Part shown: positions 1 through 6,135 of the stretch, piece after piece
How positions within the stretch are numbered: the stretch's first letter is position 1
How the letters are laid out: each line of letters opens with the position of its first letter
NCBI GenBank assembly: GCA_017514645.1
Contig: JAFWJP010000015.1
Coordinates: 1-7,143 of the forward strand
Source of the DNA: Solobacterium sp.
GTDB lineage: Bacteria; Bacillota_I; Bacilli_A; Erysipelotrichales; Erysipelotrichaceae
Direction of reading: 5' to 3'
Length of the DNA: 7,143 nt
Program-made: the position numbers and the translations under genes
Notes under the pieces: model-generated
Told to the model about the DNA's origin: nothing
Database searches by the model: none
Seen by the model: the letters and a program-made list of their open reading frames with translations, nothing else

Positions 1-1
1 G

Positions 2-325
2 AACAGAACGATTTCTGTTCTTTGTGCGCGTCATTATCTGGATATCATGGCGTCCAGCCGGAATGTACAGTTCAAACTGGACGGTCTGTTCGATACGGAT
101 GTAGCCAAGGATGTGCGGGTGATGGACAGTCCGCTGATCGAGCTGTTTGCGGAGGACTTCGGCAGACCGATGACACCCAACGAGATGCAGAAGATCAGTG
201 AATGGAACCGGGTCTATCCGCGCAATGCGATCATCTATGCACTGCGGGAAGCGAGCGCGTATCAGAAGAAAAGCATGTCCTATGTTGAGTCTGTCCTGAA
301 TGCGAACGGGAGAAAAGCAGGATGA
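2..325 (+). CDS. dnaD: DnaD-family replication initiation protein, C-terminal part (5' end outside window)
   Basis: The frame is open from base 2 to the TGA at 323-325, about 107 residues, so only the 3' part of the gene is present. An ATG at 47 lies in frame but has no Shine-Dalgarno sequence, and residues before it read on as the end of the N-terminal winged-helix domain, so I take it as an internal Met. From about base 128 the protein matches the DnaD/DnaB C-terminal (DDBH2) domain: a stretch like LFAEDFGRPMTPNEMQKI, then a tryptophan, the ALREA helix and a YVESVLNANGRK ending, equivalent to the YIDRIL segment of Bacillus DnaD. In that family the protein binds DNA and helps load the replicative helicase at oriC and at restart sites. 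The stop codon overlaps the nth start (ATGA), as expected for a translationally coupled dnaD-nth operon. The family call is firm; the gene length is unknown. Confidence 0.88.
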   Translation, partial: NRTISVLCARHYLDIMASSRNVQFKLDGLFDTDVAKDVRVMDSPLIELFAEDFGRPMTPNEMQKISEWNRVYPRNAIIYALREASAYQKKSMSYVESVLNANGRKAG

Positions 326-960
326 ACAGCCGGGCTGAAACCGTTCTGGAAGGACTCGATGTGCTGTATCCCGAAGCACACTGTGAACTGCATTACCGCA
401 GTATCTATGAGCTTGCGGTTGCAGTCGTGCTTTCGGCGCAGACGACGGATGCGTCGGTCAACCGGGCTACACCGGCACTGTTTGCGGCATATCCGGACAT
501 ACATGCACTGGCTGAGGCGGAGGTTTCTGAGATCGAACCGTATCTGCATTCCCTCGGCCTGTACAGGAACAAGGCAAGAGCGGTTCATGGGCTTGCGGTC
601 ATGTGTGTAACGGAGTTCGGCGGAGAGATTCCTTCGGGACGCAGTGAATTGATGCGTCTTCCGGGGGTCGGGAGAAAGGTTGCAAACGTGATACTGGCGG
701 AGGGCTACGGTATCCCGGCTATGCCTGTGGATACGCATGTGGAACGGGTATCCAAGCGTCTGGGGCTGGCGAAGCCGGATGATACGGTCAATGAGGTCGA
801 GGAAAAACTGAAGCGGAAATTTCCCCGGGAGCGCTGGATCAAGGCACATCATCAGCTGATCTTCTTCGGAAGGTATCTGTGCCGGGCAAGGGGACCTTTG
901 TGCGATCAGTGTCCCTTCGGTACGCTGTGCAGGTATCCGGATAAACAGATCAAGGAATAA
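322..960 (+). CDS. nth: Endonuclease III, DNA glycosylase/AP lyase
   Basis: This 212-residue protein is the base-excision-repair glycosylase that removes oxidised pyrimidines and cleaves the abasic site by beta-elimination. All family hallmarks are visible. The LSAQTTDASVN segment lies at residues 37-47. The helix-hairpin-helix LPGVGRKVAN is at 113-122 with the catalytic lysine K119. VDTH at 136-139 supplies the catalytic aspartate D137. Four cysteines, C187, C194, C197 and C203, are spaced C-x6-C-x2-C-x5-C and should bind the [4Fe-4S] cluster. Length and motif positions are nearly the same as in the E. coli enzyme (K120, D138 and C187/194/197/203). The start is the ATG at 322, which overlaps the dnaD stop and is preceded by GGGAG at 308-312. 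A hairpin terminator follows directly. Nothing looks damaged. Confidence 0.97.
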   Translation: MNSRAETVLEGLDVLYPEAHCELHYRSIYELAVAVVLSAQTTDASVNRATPALFAAYPDIHALAEAEVSEIEPYLHSLGLYRNKARAVHGLAVMCVTEFGGEIPSGRSELMRLPGVGRKVANVILAEGYGIPAMPVDTHVERVSKRLGLAKPDDTVNEVEEKLKRKFPRERWIKAHHQLIFFGRYLCRARGPLCDQCPFGTLCRYPDKQIKE

Positions 961-961
961 G

Positions 962-985
962 AAAACGGTCGGATGACCGTTTTTT
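962..985 (+). terminator. Intrinsic terminator after nth, probably bidirectional
   Basis: A 9-bp stem (AAAACGGTC at 962-970, GACCGTTTT at 975-983) closes a GGAT loop and is followed by further Ts, giving a T-run at 980-985. Because the left arm begins with AAAA, the reverse strand also ends in a short T-run. The hairpin can therefore serve the convergent racemase gene, whose stop codon at 985-987 touches its right flank. Confidence 0.85.
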
Positions 986-1644
986 CAGTTTTCCCGGAAC
1001 AGCAGTTCGTACATCCGCTCTGCCGGATCAATGAGAGGCAGACGGGTCAGTTCTGACAGTTCCTTCCTGAACCAGGGAAAATGGGTACAGCCGAGAATGA
1101 TGCCTTCGGCACCGGAAGCCTCCAGGAACTGCATCAGTTCCGCCATACGATAGCGTTCCATGATTTCCTGCGGCGGCATCCGGTTTTCCACTGCCCGGAC
1201 AAGTTCGAGCATGCCCAGACCGATGACATCGATCTGCGGGTTTTCACGGTGCATGATCTCATCGATGCGGAAGGCGGATTGTGTGTTGGCTGCCAGCAGG
1301 GCGATCCGGCGGTAACGGGCAGCGAGTCCGCGGTAGACCATGAGGGGTGTTGCGACACGATCACCGCGGTTTCTGCAGAAGGATTCGAAGTCAAATGAAC
1401 CGGATAGGGAATTGCAGTAGATGAAGAAGTTCCGGATGCCTTGTTCTTCGGCATTCCGGAAGATCTCGGTCATTCTGGCTGTCCGTATGGAGATGTCTCC
1501 GTACTGGAAGAGGTGCTGTTCGTCCGGGGTGGCGGATACGTTGTAGTCGTGGATCTCGAGAGAAGGATCCCGTTCTCTCAGCCAGTCAGCGCCCATCTGC
1601 GTGTCTGCGACAGTGCCGGCGATGACTGCGGTCTTCAAAGACAT
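985..1644 (-). CDS. Short Asp/Glu racemase family protein (glutamate-racemase-like)
   Basis: This 219-residue protein belongs to the cofactor-independent aspartate/glutamate racemase superfamily. Two cysteine motifs are present: IYCNSLSG around C77 (equivalent to the ACNTA motif) and ILGCTHFPWF around C186 (equivalent to LGCTHYPLL). These are the two catalytic thiols that take and give the alpha proton. A QYGDISIRTARMTEI segment (47-61) resembles the PYG...S region of MurI, and IDPAERM lies near the end. The usual MurI start with DSGxGG is missing; VADTQMGAD at 12-20 sits in its place. The protein is about 40-50 residues shorter than typical MurI. It may make D-glutamate for peptidoglycan, which would fit the neighbouring PBP, but another amino-acid substrate is possible. 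The ATG at 1644 has GAGGTG five bases upstream. The gene has its own promoter and terminators on both sides. Confidence 0.8.
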   Translation of the reverse strand: MSLKTAVIAGTVADTQMGADWLRERDPSLEIHDYNVSATPDEQHLFQYGDISIRTARMTEIFRNAEEQGIRNFFIYCNSLSGSFDFESFCRNRGDRVATPLMVYRGLAARYRRIALLAANTQSAFRIDEIMHRENPQIDVIGLGMLELVRAVENRMPPQEIMERYRMAELMQFLEASGAEGIILGCTHFPWFRKELSELTRLPLIDPAERMYELLFREN

Positions 1645-1666
1645 AGCGTCACCTCATTTCTGCTTC

Positions 1667-1696
1667 ATTATCGGGCAGATGTCGGGGAGAAATCAA
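1667..1696 (-). promoter_or_regulatory. Sigma-A-type promoter for the racemase gene
   Basis: On the minus strand TTGATT (1696-1691) and GATAAT (1672-1667) are separated by 18 bases. Transcription would start near 1660, only about 16 bases before the ATG at 1644 and about five bases before the GAGGTG ribosome-binding site at 1655-1650. The -35 box lies just beyond the T-run of the upstream PBP terminator, which supports an independent transcript. Confidence 0.6.
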
Positions 1697-1699
1697 CAG

Positions 1700-1729
1700 A
1701 AAAAGGAACTGCGGGTCAGGCAGTTCCTT
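1700..1729 (-). terminator. Intrinsic terminator of the recU-PBP1A operon
   Basis: Reading the minus strand, a perfect 10-bp stem AAGGAACTGC / GCAGTTCCTT (1729-1720 and 1712-1703) with a 7-base loop is followed by more Ts, giving a five-T run. It begins 12 bases beyond the PBP stop codon at 1741-1743 and separates the PBP transcript from the racemase gene. Confidence 0.88.
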
Positions 1730-1740
1730 GTTGCTGTGAA

Positions 1741-4659
1741 TCAGTTGCTGAAGACCCAGCAGGAGAATTCCGTATTCTCCGGCTGTACGGTTCCGCTGAT
1801 GATCTGCTTGTCAGCGTTCAGGATGAAATTCGTATCGTTTTCCGTTGCCAGTTCGAAGCTTTCCCTGCCGATGGAATCACAGGTGACACCGTGCTGGTAT
1901 GCCCAGTTCCGTACGGTATCAGGGTTCTCGGTCGAGGAGGGGAACTGGATGGTCGGTACTTCCGGTTCCGGCCATACACAGCCCATAGCAGTCCACTGGC
2001 CGCCGTTCTGGATGCATTCCGCTGCCGGATAGGTACATGCACCGTCTGCCCATACACCGCCGTTTTCAGCGCATTTTTCCTCTGCGCTCTGTTCCGGAGG
2101 CGTTGTTTCTTCCGGTTCCGGATCCGGAGTACGGAAGCTGACGCACATTTCATTGGAGGATCCGCCGCCGTTCTCATAGGCATAGAATCCGCAGGCTTCG
2201 GTGTCCGTTCCTTCCCGGAGTCCCAGATCATCGAATGTCTGGTCTTCGTAGTCCACGCTCTTTTCCGCGACGACATTGCCGTCCTGGCTGAAGCGTACCT
2301 TGTAGCGGATGGGGCCGAAGATCCAGCTGTAGTCGAACAGACGGTTGCCCCAGGCTTCCACCAGCAGGTTTCCCGCACCGTCATACAGGCTGATATCCAT
2401 GGTGTTCTCCGCAACCTGAAGCTTGGACTCATCCGGATATTTTGCCCAGTTGACATGTACTTTTCCGTCTGCGGTCATCTCTGCCGTGAAGGAACTCAGC
2501 GATTCAACGGAATCCGCGGATTCCGGACTCACCAGGTTTGCTTTGTCGCTCTTGATCATGCCGCTGGTGATGTAGTTCCAGTCCATACCGTCGATCGGAT
2601 AGGCATAGGGGAAGGTACCCAGGATATGGGTGATGTCCGAAATGCCGGAAGGCCGCTGGACACCGGCCGGTGCCAGATCATCGTTCAGTACGGACAGCAG
2701 CTCGTTGCAGATGCGTCCGGTCAGGTTCAGGTTGGACTTGTACATATCGAAGTAAGTACCGGCATCCTTGACACCTTTCTCATAGCCGACCCAGACGGCA
2801 GTCGTGTACTGCCCGGTTTCGCAGACCATCCATTTGTCCTTGGACGCTCCCTGCGGGATGTTGTAGTCCAGACCGTCGGAACCCCAGTCGGTCGTGCCGG
2901 TCTTGGCGTAGACAGGATAGCTTCTCTGCAGCATCTGCGTATAGACATACTGCGGTACAACGTTGCGCATCAGTTCCGCTGCCAGGAAGGATGCCTGGGG
3001 AGAGAGGACCGCAACCGGTTCATAGACCGGTGTAACGGGTTCCTGGTAACCGCTGCGGAAGACGATCTTGCTGATGGTGTGCGGCTGGATGTAGTATCCG
3101 CCGTTCATCAGGACAGCGTGCGCTGCAGCAAGCTCCATCGGAGAGCAGGTGAAGTTCGATCCGCCGATGGCGAATCCGATATCGAAGTTGTCCTCGCTGA
3201 CCCTGGAGAAACCCAGGCTCTTGATATAGTCGACAACGGTCTGCCAGCCTGCGGTGTTGATGACTTCCTGCAGGGTCTGGATGGCCGGCGTGTTCAGGGA
3301 CATGCTGACAGCGTACTGCAGTGTCATTTCACCGCCGTACTGGCCGGACGCGTTCTTGATGACGATATTCGTACCTTGATAGGTGATGGGCCTGTCAGTG
3401 ACGACATGGCTGGTTGACCAGCCGAGGTATTCGAAGGCCAGTGCATAGTCGATGATGGGTTTTACGGAGGAACCCGGCTGTTTGTACTGCTGGGTGGCGT
3501 GGTTCAGCAGCATGCTGCCGCCGCGGCCGTAGTTGCGTCCTCCGCCGATGGCTACAACTTCTCCGGTCTGGTTGTTCTCACTGATCATGCCGCATTCCAT
3601 GAGTTCATCGGGGAACTGCACGGATTCCACTTCACCGCGCTGGATGGCATCCATCATGGACTGGGCTGCGGGATCCATATACGTATAGATCTCCATGGCT
3701 GTTGTCAGTGGATCCAGTCCGGTCAGCTGTTCAGCCTCCGAAATGGCAGTATCGATATAGGACTGGTAGGCATAGGCACGTCCGGTTGAAGTCGTGCCCG
3801 GGTCGATCAGCGTGTCTTCAACATTGATGCTGCGGGCAAGCTGGTATTCACGGTTGGTGATGTATCCGTGGCGCTTCAGCAGATACAGCACGGTATTGCG
3901 CCGGTTCGTGGCATAGTCAAGGAAGTTGTGCGGATCATAGTAGTACGGGGAGTTGATGACACCTGCCAGCATGGCGCTTTCGGCGAGGTTGAGCTCTCCG
4001 GCACTCTTTCCGTAGTAGTACTGCGCGGCTTTTTCGATGCCGCGGATATTGCCGGTACCGCCGAAGTTCATCTTGTTCAGGTACAGTTCGAAGATTGCTT
4101 TCTTGTTGGACTGCTTTTCCAGTTCGATGGCCAGGGCAATCTGCTGGATCTTGTACTCAATGTCCTTCCGGTGTGTATAGCCGGTTTCGTCATTCTGGAA
4201 GTAGGTCAGTTTGACCAGCTGCATGGTAAAGGTGGAACCGCCTTCCCGTTCCGGATTGCGCAGCAGGACGTTCTTTACAGTGACCAGCGTGGACTTTGTG
4301 AAACGGGGCAGGTCGAAGCCGTTGTGGCCGAAGTAACGGGAATCCTCAACGGCCAGAAAGGAATCGATCAGCGCTTCGGACAGTTCGTCATAGGTTACGT
4401 TCTCACGGATCTGTGTACCGACGTCCGCGATCAGGTTTCCGTCCTTGTCGTAGATATGGCTGGATTCCGGTGAGAAGAAATCATCGACGACAAGCTGCGG
4501 CTTGTCCCTGAGCATGACCTTTACAGCAATGCCGCCTGCGCAGAAGGCAAGCAGTTCGCAGAAAACGACCACCATCAGGATCAGTGTCCAGAGGTTCAGC
4601 TTGTTGATCCTGCGGTTTGTCTTCTTCTTTCTGCGTCTTATTCTGCGTTTTGTCGCCAT
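1741..4659 (-). CDS. ponA: Class A penicillin-binding protein 1A (glycosyltransferase/transpeptidase) with cysteine-rich C-terminal tail
   Basis: This 972-residue bifunctional peptidoglycan synthase polymerises lipid II and cross-links stem peptides outside the membrane. In order: a very basic cytoplasmic tail (1-22); one membrane helix (about 22-48); and the GT51 domain with the VEDSRYFGHNG motif (catalytic E105), GGSTFTMQLVK (140-150), RKDIEYK (E168) and KKAIFELYLNKMNFGG (186-201). The transpeptidase domain follows, with SSVK (S397, K400), SLN (454-456) and KTGTT (586-590). After about residue 720 come a possible fibronectin-III-like region (about 722-843), a Pro/Glu linker (845-857), two C-x2-NGG-x-W-x4-C modules (863-875, 882-894) and a terminal PASTA-like module (about 900-972). 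The GT51 motif has Met146 where TQQ is usual. The ATG at 4659 lies two bases after the recU stop, with AAGGAG at 4676-4671, so the two genes form an operon. Confidence 0.96.
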   Translation of the reverse strand: MATKRRIRRRKKKTNRRINKLNLWTLILMVVVFCELLAFCAGGIAVKVMLRDKPQLVVDDFFSPESSHIYDKDGNLIADVGTQIRENVTYDELSEALIDSFLAVEDSRYFGHNGFDLPRFTKSTLVTVKNVLLRNPEREGGSTFTMQLVKLTYFQNDETGYTHRKDIEYKIQQIALAIELEKQSNKKAIFELYLNKMNFGGTGNIRGIEKAAQYYYGKSAGELNLAESAMLAGVINSPYYYDPHNFLDYATNRRNTVLYLLKRHGYITNREYQLARSINVEDTLIDPGTTSTGRAYAYQSYIDTAISEAEQLTGLDPLTTAMEIYTYMDPAAQSMMDAIQRGEVESVQFPDELMECGMISENNQTGEVVAIGGGRNYGRGGSMLLNHATQQYKQPGSSVKPIIDYALAFEYLGWSTSHVVTDRPITYQGTNIVIKNASGQYGGEMTLQYAVSMSLNTPAIQTLQEVINTAGWQTVVDYIKSLGFSRVSEDNFDIGFAIGGSNFTCSPMELAAAHAVLMNGGYYIQPHTISKIVFRSGYQEPVTPVYEPVAVLSPQASFLAAELMRNVVPQYVYTQMLQRSYPVYAKTGTTDWGSDGLDYNIPQGASKDKWMVCETGQYTTAVWVGYEKGVKDAGTYFDMYKSNLNLTGRICNELLSVLNDDLAPAGVQRPSGISDITHILGTFPYAYPIDGMDWNYITSGMIKSDKANLVSPESADSVESLSSFTAEMTADGKVHVNWAKYPDESKLQVAENTMDISLYDGAGNLLVEAWGNRLFDYSWIFGPIRYKVRFSQDGNVVAEKSVDYEDQTFDDLGLREGTDTEACGFYAYENGGGSSNEMCVSFRTPDPEPEETTPPEQSAEEKCAENGGVWADGACTYPAAECIQNGGQWTAMGCVWPEPEVPTIQFPSSTENPDTVRNWAYQHGVTCDSIGRESFELATENDTNFILNADKQIISGTVQPENTEFSCWVFSN

Positions 4660-4661
4660 AA

Positions 4662-5240
4662 TCAGTTATTCTCCTTGAAGTAGACTTCATCCACGGTATG
4701 CAGATAGTCCACCGGTTTCAGATATGTTGAAGGGATCAGATGCCCGCAGTCACGGAACCAGGAATAGGGAATGGAGCTGCGGGCATCGGAAGCGATGCGG
4801 CTTATCATCTCCATGGCATCGATCAGGTATGTTTCATCATATTCGATGAAGCGGATGATGACAAATGCGACCGCTCCGTGCCGGGTTACGCTCTTCAGAT
4901 GCTCCAGCTGGTGCGGATGAATGGATTTCAAAGGAAAAGAAGTCCTGGAACGGCATTCCTTGGCTTCGAAATCAATGTATTTTCCACGGTAGATGCCGTT
5001 GTAGTCCGTTGTGCTCGGGACTTTGAAATAGGCTTCCGTGATCTTTGCTTTGTTGCGGGCAGGGTAGTCGACCTGCACGATGGTGACGGGTGTCGGCTTT
5101 TTGTGGATGACGGCCTTGTCCTGGCTGAGGTAGTAATCGTTTGTCAGGTTGATTTCCTTCTCCAGTTCCATGCCGCGTCTGCCGGCAGCGACCCGCACTG
5201 TAGATACAGTGCTTTTCCGTCCGTCCGGATAATTGACCAT
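4662..5240 (-). CDS. recU: Holliday junction resolvase RecU
   Basis: RecU cuts four-way junctions during recombinational repair and chromosome segregation, and works with RecA and RuvAB in Bacillota. The 192-residue protein aligns well with the Bacillus enzyme: RRGMELEKEIN (21-31), AVIHKKPTPV (43-52), EAYFK (69-73), then STTDYNGIYRGKYIDFEAKE (76-95). The nuclease residues correspond to D79, E92 and K94 (D88, E101 and K103 in B. subtilis, a constant offset of nine). SFPLK and HPHQLEHL follow, and VDYL near the C terminus matches the family. The N terminus is shorter than in Bacillus. The ATG at 5240 is preceded by GAGGTG at 5255-5250. It is the first gene of an operon with the PBP1A gene, the same pairing as known in B. 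subtilis. Confidence 0.96.
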   Translation of the reverse strand: MVNYPDGRKSTVSTVRVAAGRRGMELEKEINLTNDYYLSQDKAVIHKKPTPVTIVQVDYPARNKAKITEAYFKVPSTTDYNGIYRGKYIDFEAKECRSRTSFPLKSIHPHQLEHLKSVTRHGAVAFVIIRFIEYDETYLIDAMEMISRIASDARSSIPYSWFRDCGHLIPSTYLKPVDYLHTVDEVYFKENN

Positions 5241-5261
5241 AGTTGTCTACACCTCACGACC

Positions 5262-5290
5262 ATTATACATTTCCGCCATTGAATAAGAAA
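5262..5290 (-). promoter_or_regulatory. Probable recU-ponA operon promoter
   Basis: On the minus strand a consensus TATAAT lies at 5267-5262. The best-placed -35 candidate is the weak TTTCTT at 5290-5285, 17 bases upstream. The predicted start, near 5255, falls at the edge of the GAGGTG ribosome-binding site, so the leader would be about 15 bases. The -10 is convincing; the -35 is not. Confidence 0.5.
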
Positions 5291-5297
5291 GCGTCTG

Positions 5298-5326
5298 TTG
5301 ATTTTCGGGGTTTTACCTGCAATAAT
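5298..5326 (+). promoter_or_regulatory. Probable gpsB(-rnpB) promoter
   Basis: TTGATT (5298-5303) and AATAAT (5321-5326) are separated by 17 bases, with TGC directly before the -10 (extended -10). The predicted start at about 5333 touches the AGGAG ribosome-binding site, so the leader would be only about 15 bases. No convincing promoter was seen between this site and rnpB, so it may also drive the RNase P RNA. Confidence 0.5.
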
Positions 5327-5333
5327 ATGAAAC

Positions 5334-5338
5334 AGGAG
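5334..5338 (+). promoter_or_regulatory. gpsB ribosome-binding site
   Basis: AGGAG lies nine bases before the ATG at 5348 and decides the start. Upstream in-frame starts, including the ATG at 5327 that overlaps the predicted -10 box, lack such a site. Confidence 0.75.
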
Positions 5339-5347
5339 CAGTGTATT

Positions 5348-5689
5348 ATGGCAAAGGTTAATCTTGATATTCAGTCCATTCTGGACAAGCAGTTCAACAT
5401 CGATTTCCGCGGCTACAGTGCGCAGGAAGTCGATGCATATCTGGATCTTGTAATCGAGGATTATCAGACGTATCAGGAGATCACTGCCGAACTGAACGAG
5501 AAGATCGAGGAGCTTGAGCGCACCAATGCGTCGCTCAGGGCGAAACTGATCGAAGTGGAAGGCCGTACAAGAGCTCTTGAAGCAAATCCGACACCTGCGG
5601 AGCAGGGTGCCGGCAACCTGGATATCCTGAAGAGACTGTCCCGTCTTGAGGATCAGGTATTTGCGCAGAAGAGGGACAGAGAAGAGTAA
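5348..5689 (+). CDS. gpsB: Cell-division and wall-synthesis adaptor GpsB
   Basis: GpsB is a small cytosolic DivIVA-like protein that moves peptidoglycan synthases between the septum and the side wall by binding their cytoplasmic tails. From the ATG at 5348 it has 113 residues. The N-terminal DivIVA-like domain contains RGYSAQEVDAYLD (21-33); Y23, D29 and D33 match the PBP-binding groove residues Y25, D31 and D35 of B. subtilis GpsB. A coiled coil follows (about 34-76), then a linker, then the trimerising C-terminal segment NLDILKRLSRLEDQVF (90-105), which is nearly the same as the Bacillus NFDILKRLSNLEKHVF. The protein is slightly longer than the usual 98 residues, mostly in the linker. The longer open frame from 5243 crosses the intergenic promoters and is unlikely to be translated. 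The gene is divergent from recU-PBP1A, whose PBP is the expected partner, and its stop directly precedes rnpB. Confidence 0.95.
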   Translation: MAKVNLDIQSILDKQFNIDFRGYSAQEVDAYLDLVIEDYQTYQEITAELNEKIEELERTNASLRAKLIEVEGRTRALEANPTPAEQGAGNLDILKRLSRLEDQVFAQKRDREE

Positions 5690-6043
5690 ATTGCACATTC
5701 GGGCAGTCGCTGGTCGGATGATCAGAGGAAAGTCCATGCTCGCACCGTCTGTGATGACGGTAGTGTTTGTGCCGGTCCAATCAATAAGACCGGGCAGTGT
5801 AAGCTGACGGCGGAACAATGGCCTAAAGGGAAACCCATGGCCGGCGTCCTTAAGGTGTCACAGTGACGAAGCAGGCGGGAAACCGTCCTGGTGGAACGAG
5901 ATAAACCCCTCAAGCGAGAAATCCAAATTTGGTAGGAGAATTCCCGAACGCGAAACGAAGTGCGAGGGAGGTGCCTTCGGGCAGAGATAAATGGCTGCTG
6001 CTTCTTCGGAAGTACAGAACATGGCTTACAGAATGTGTGATGC
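5690..6043 (+). ncRNA. rnpB: RNase P RNA, Bacillus type (class B)
   Basis: This is the catalytic RNA that removes the 5' leader from pre-tRNA. Conserved blocks appear in the right order: ATTCGGGCAGTCGCTG near the start, GAGGAAAGTCCATGCTCGCAC (5725-5745), GTGTCACAGTGACGAAG (5855-5871), ATAAACCCCTCAAGCGAGAA (5901-5920), the L15 loop with ATTTGGTAGG (5927-5936), whose GGT (5931-5933) pairs with the tRNA CCA end, and ACATGGCTTACAGAATG (6019-6035). Helix P1 forms between 5691-5700 and 6031-6040 with only G-U deviations, which fixes the ends to within a few bases. The block order and sequence follow the B. subtilis RNA closely, so type B is clear. At about 354 nt it is shorter than the roughly 400 nt of B. 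subtilis, mainly in the 3' part after L15. It abuts the gpsB stop codon. Confidence 0.97.
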
Positions 6044-6044
6044 A

Positions 6045-6069
6045 GGAGCGGTGAGAACCGCTCCTTTTT
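6045..6069 (+). terminator. Intrinsic terminator of rnpB
   Basis: A perfect 8-bp GC-rich stem, GGAGCGGT (6045-6052) and ACCGCTCC (6057-6064), closes a GAGA tetraloop and is followed by five Ts. It starts immediately after the P1 helix of RNase P RNA and ends the gpsB-rnpB unit. Confidence 0.93.
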
Positions 6070-6135
6070 ACTGCCGAAGTGATGCATATTCCGGACGAAA
6101 ACGATGACATATGTGGATGGATAGCGGCAAAAACG

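Noticed and set aside
1..20. Inverted repeat GAACAGA-N6-TCTGTTC, somewhat like a LexA-type palindrome
   Set aside because: It lies inside dnaD coding sequence and the half-site spacing does not fit GAAC-N4-GTTC; probably chance.
47..325. A complete 92-residue DnaD-like gene starting at the ATG at 47
   Set aside because: There is no ribosome-binding site, and the frame is open to the window edge with residues that fit the end of the DnaD N-terminal domain. The gene is better read as cut by the window.
1441..3417. A 658-codon open frame on the plus strand opposite the PBP gene
   Set aside because: The minus strand holds an unmistakable PBP with all catalytic motifs across this span. The antisense frame has no recognisable domain, starts inside the racemase gene and is explained by codon bias leaving few stops.
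3868..4473. A 201-codon plus-strand open frame opposite the PBP GT51 domain
   Set aside because: It is antisense to conserved GT51 motifs and has no family resemblance; it is a shadow.
5243..5347. An N-terminal extension of GpsB from 5243
   Set aside because: The extension overlaps both divergent promoters, has no homology to GpsB, and the ATG at 5348 has the good AGGAG site.
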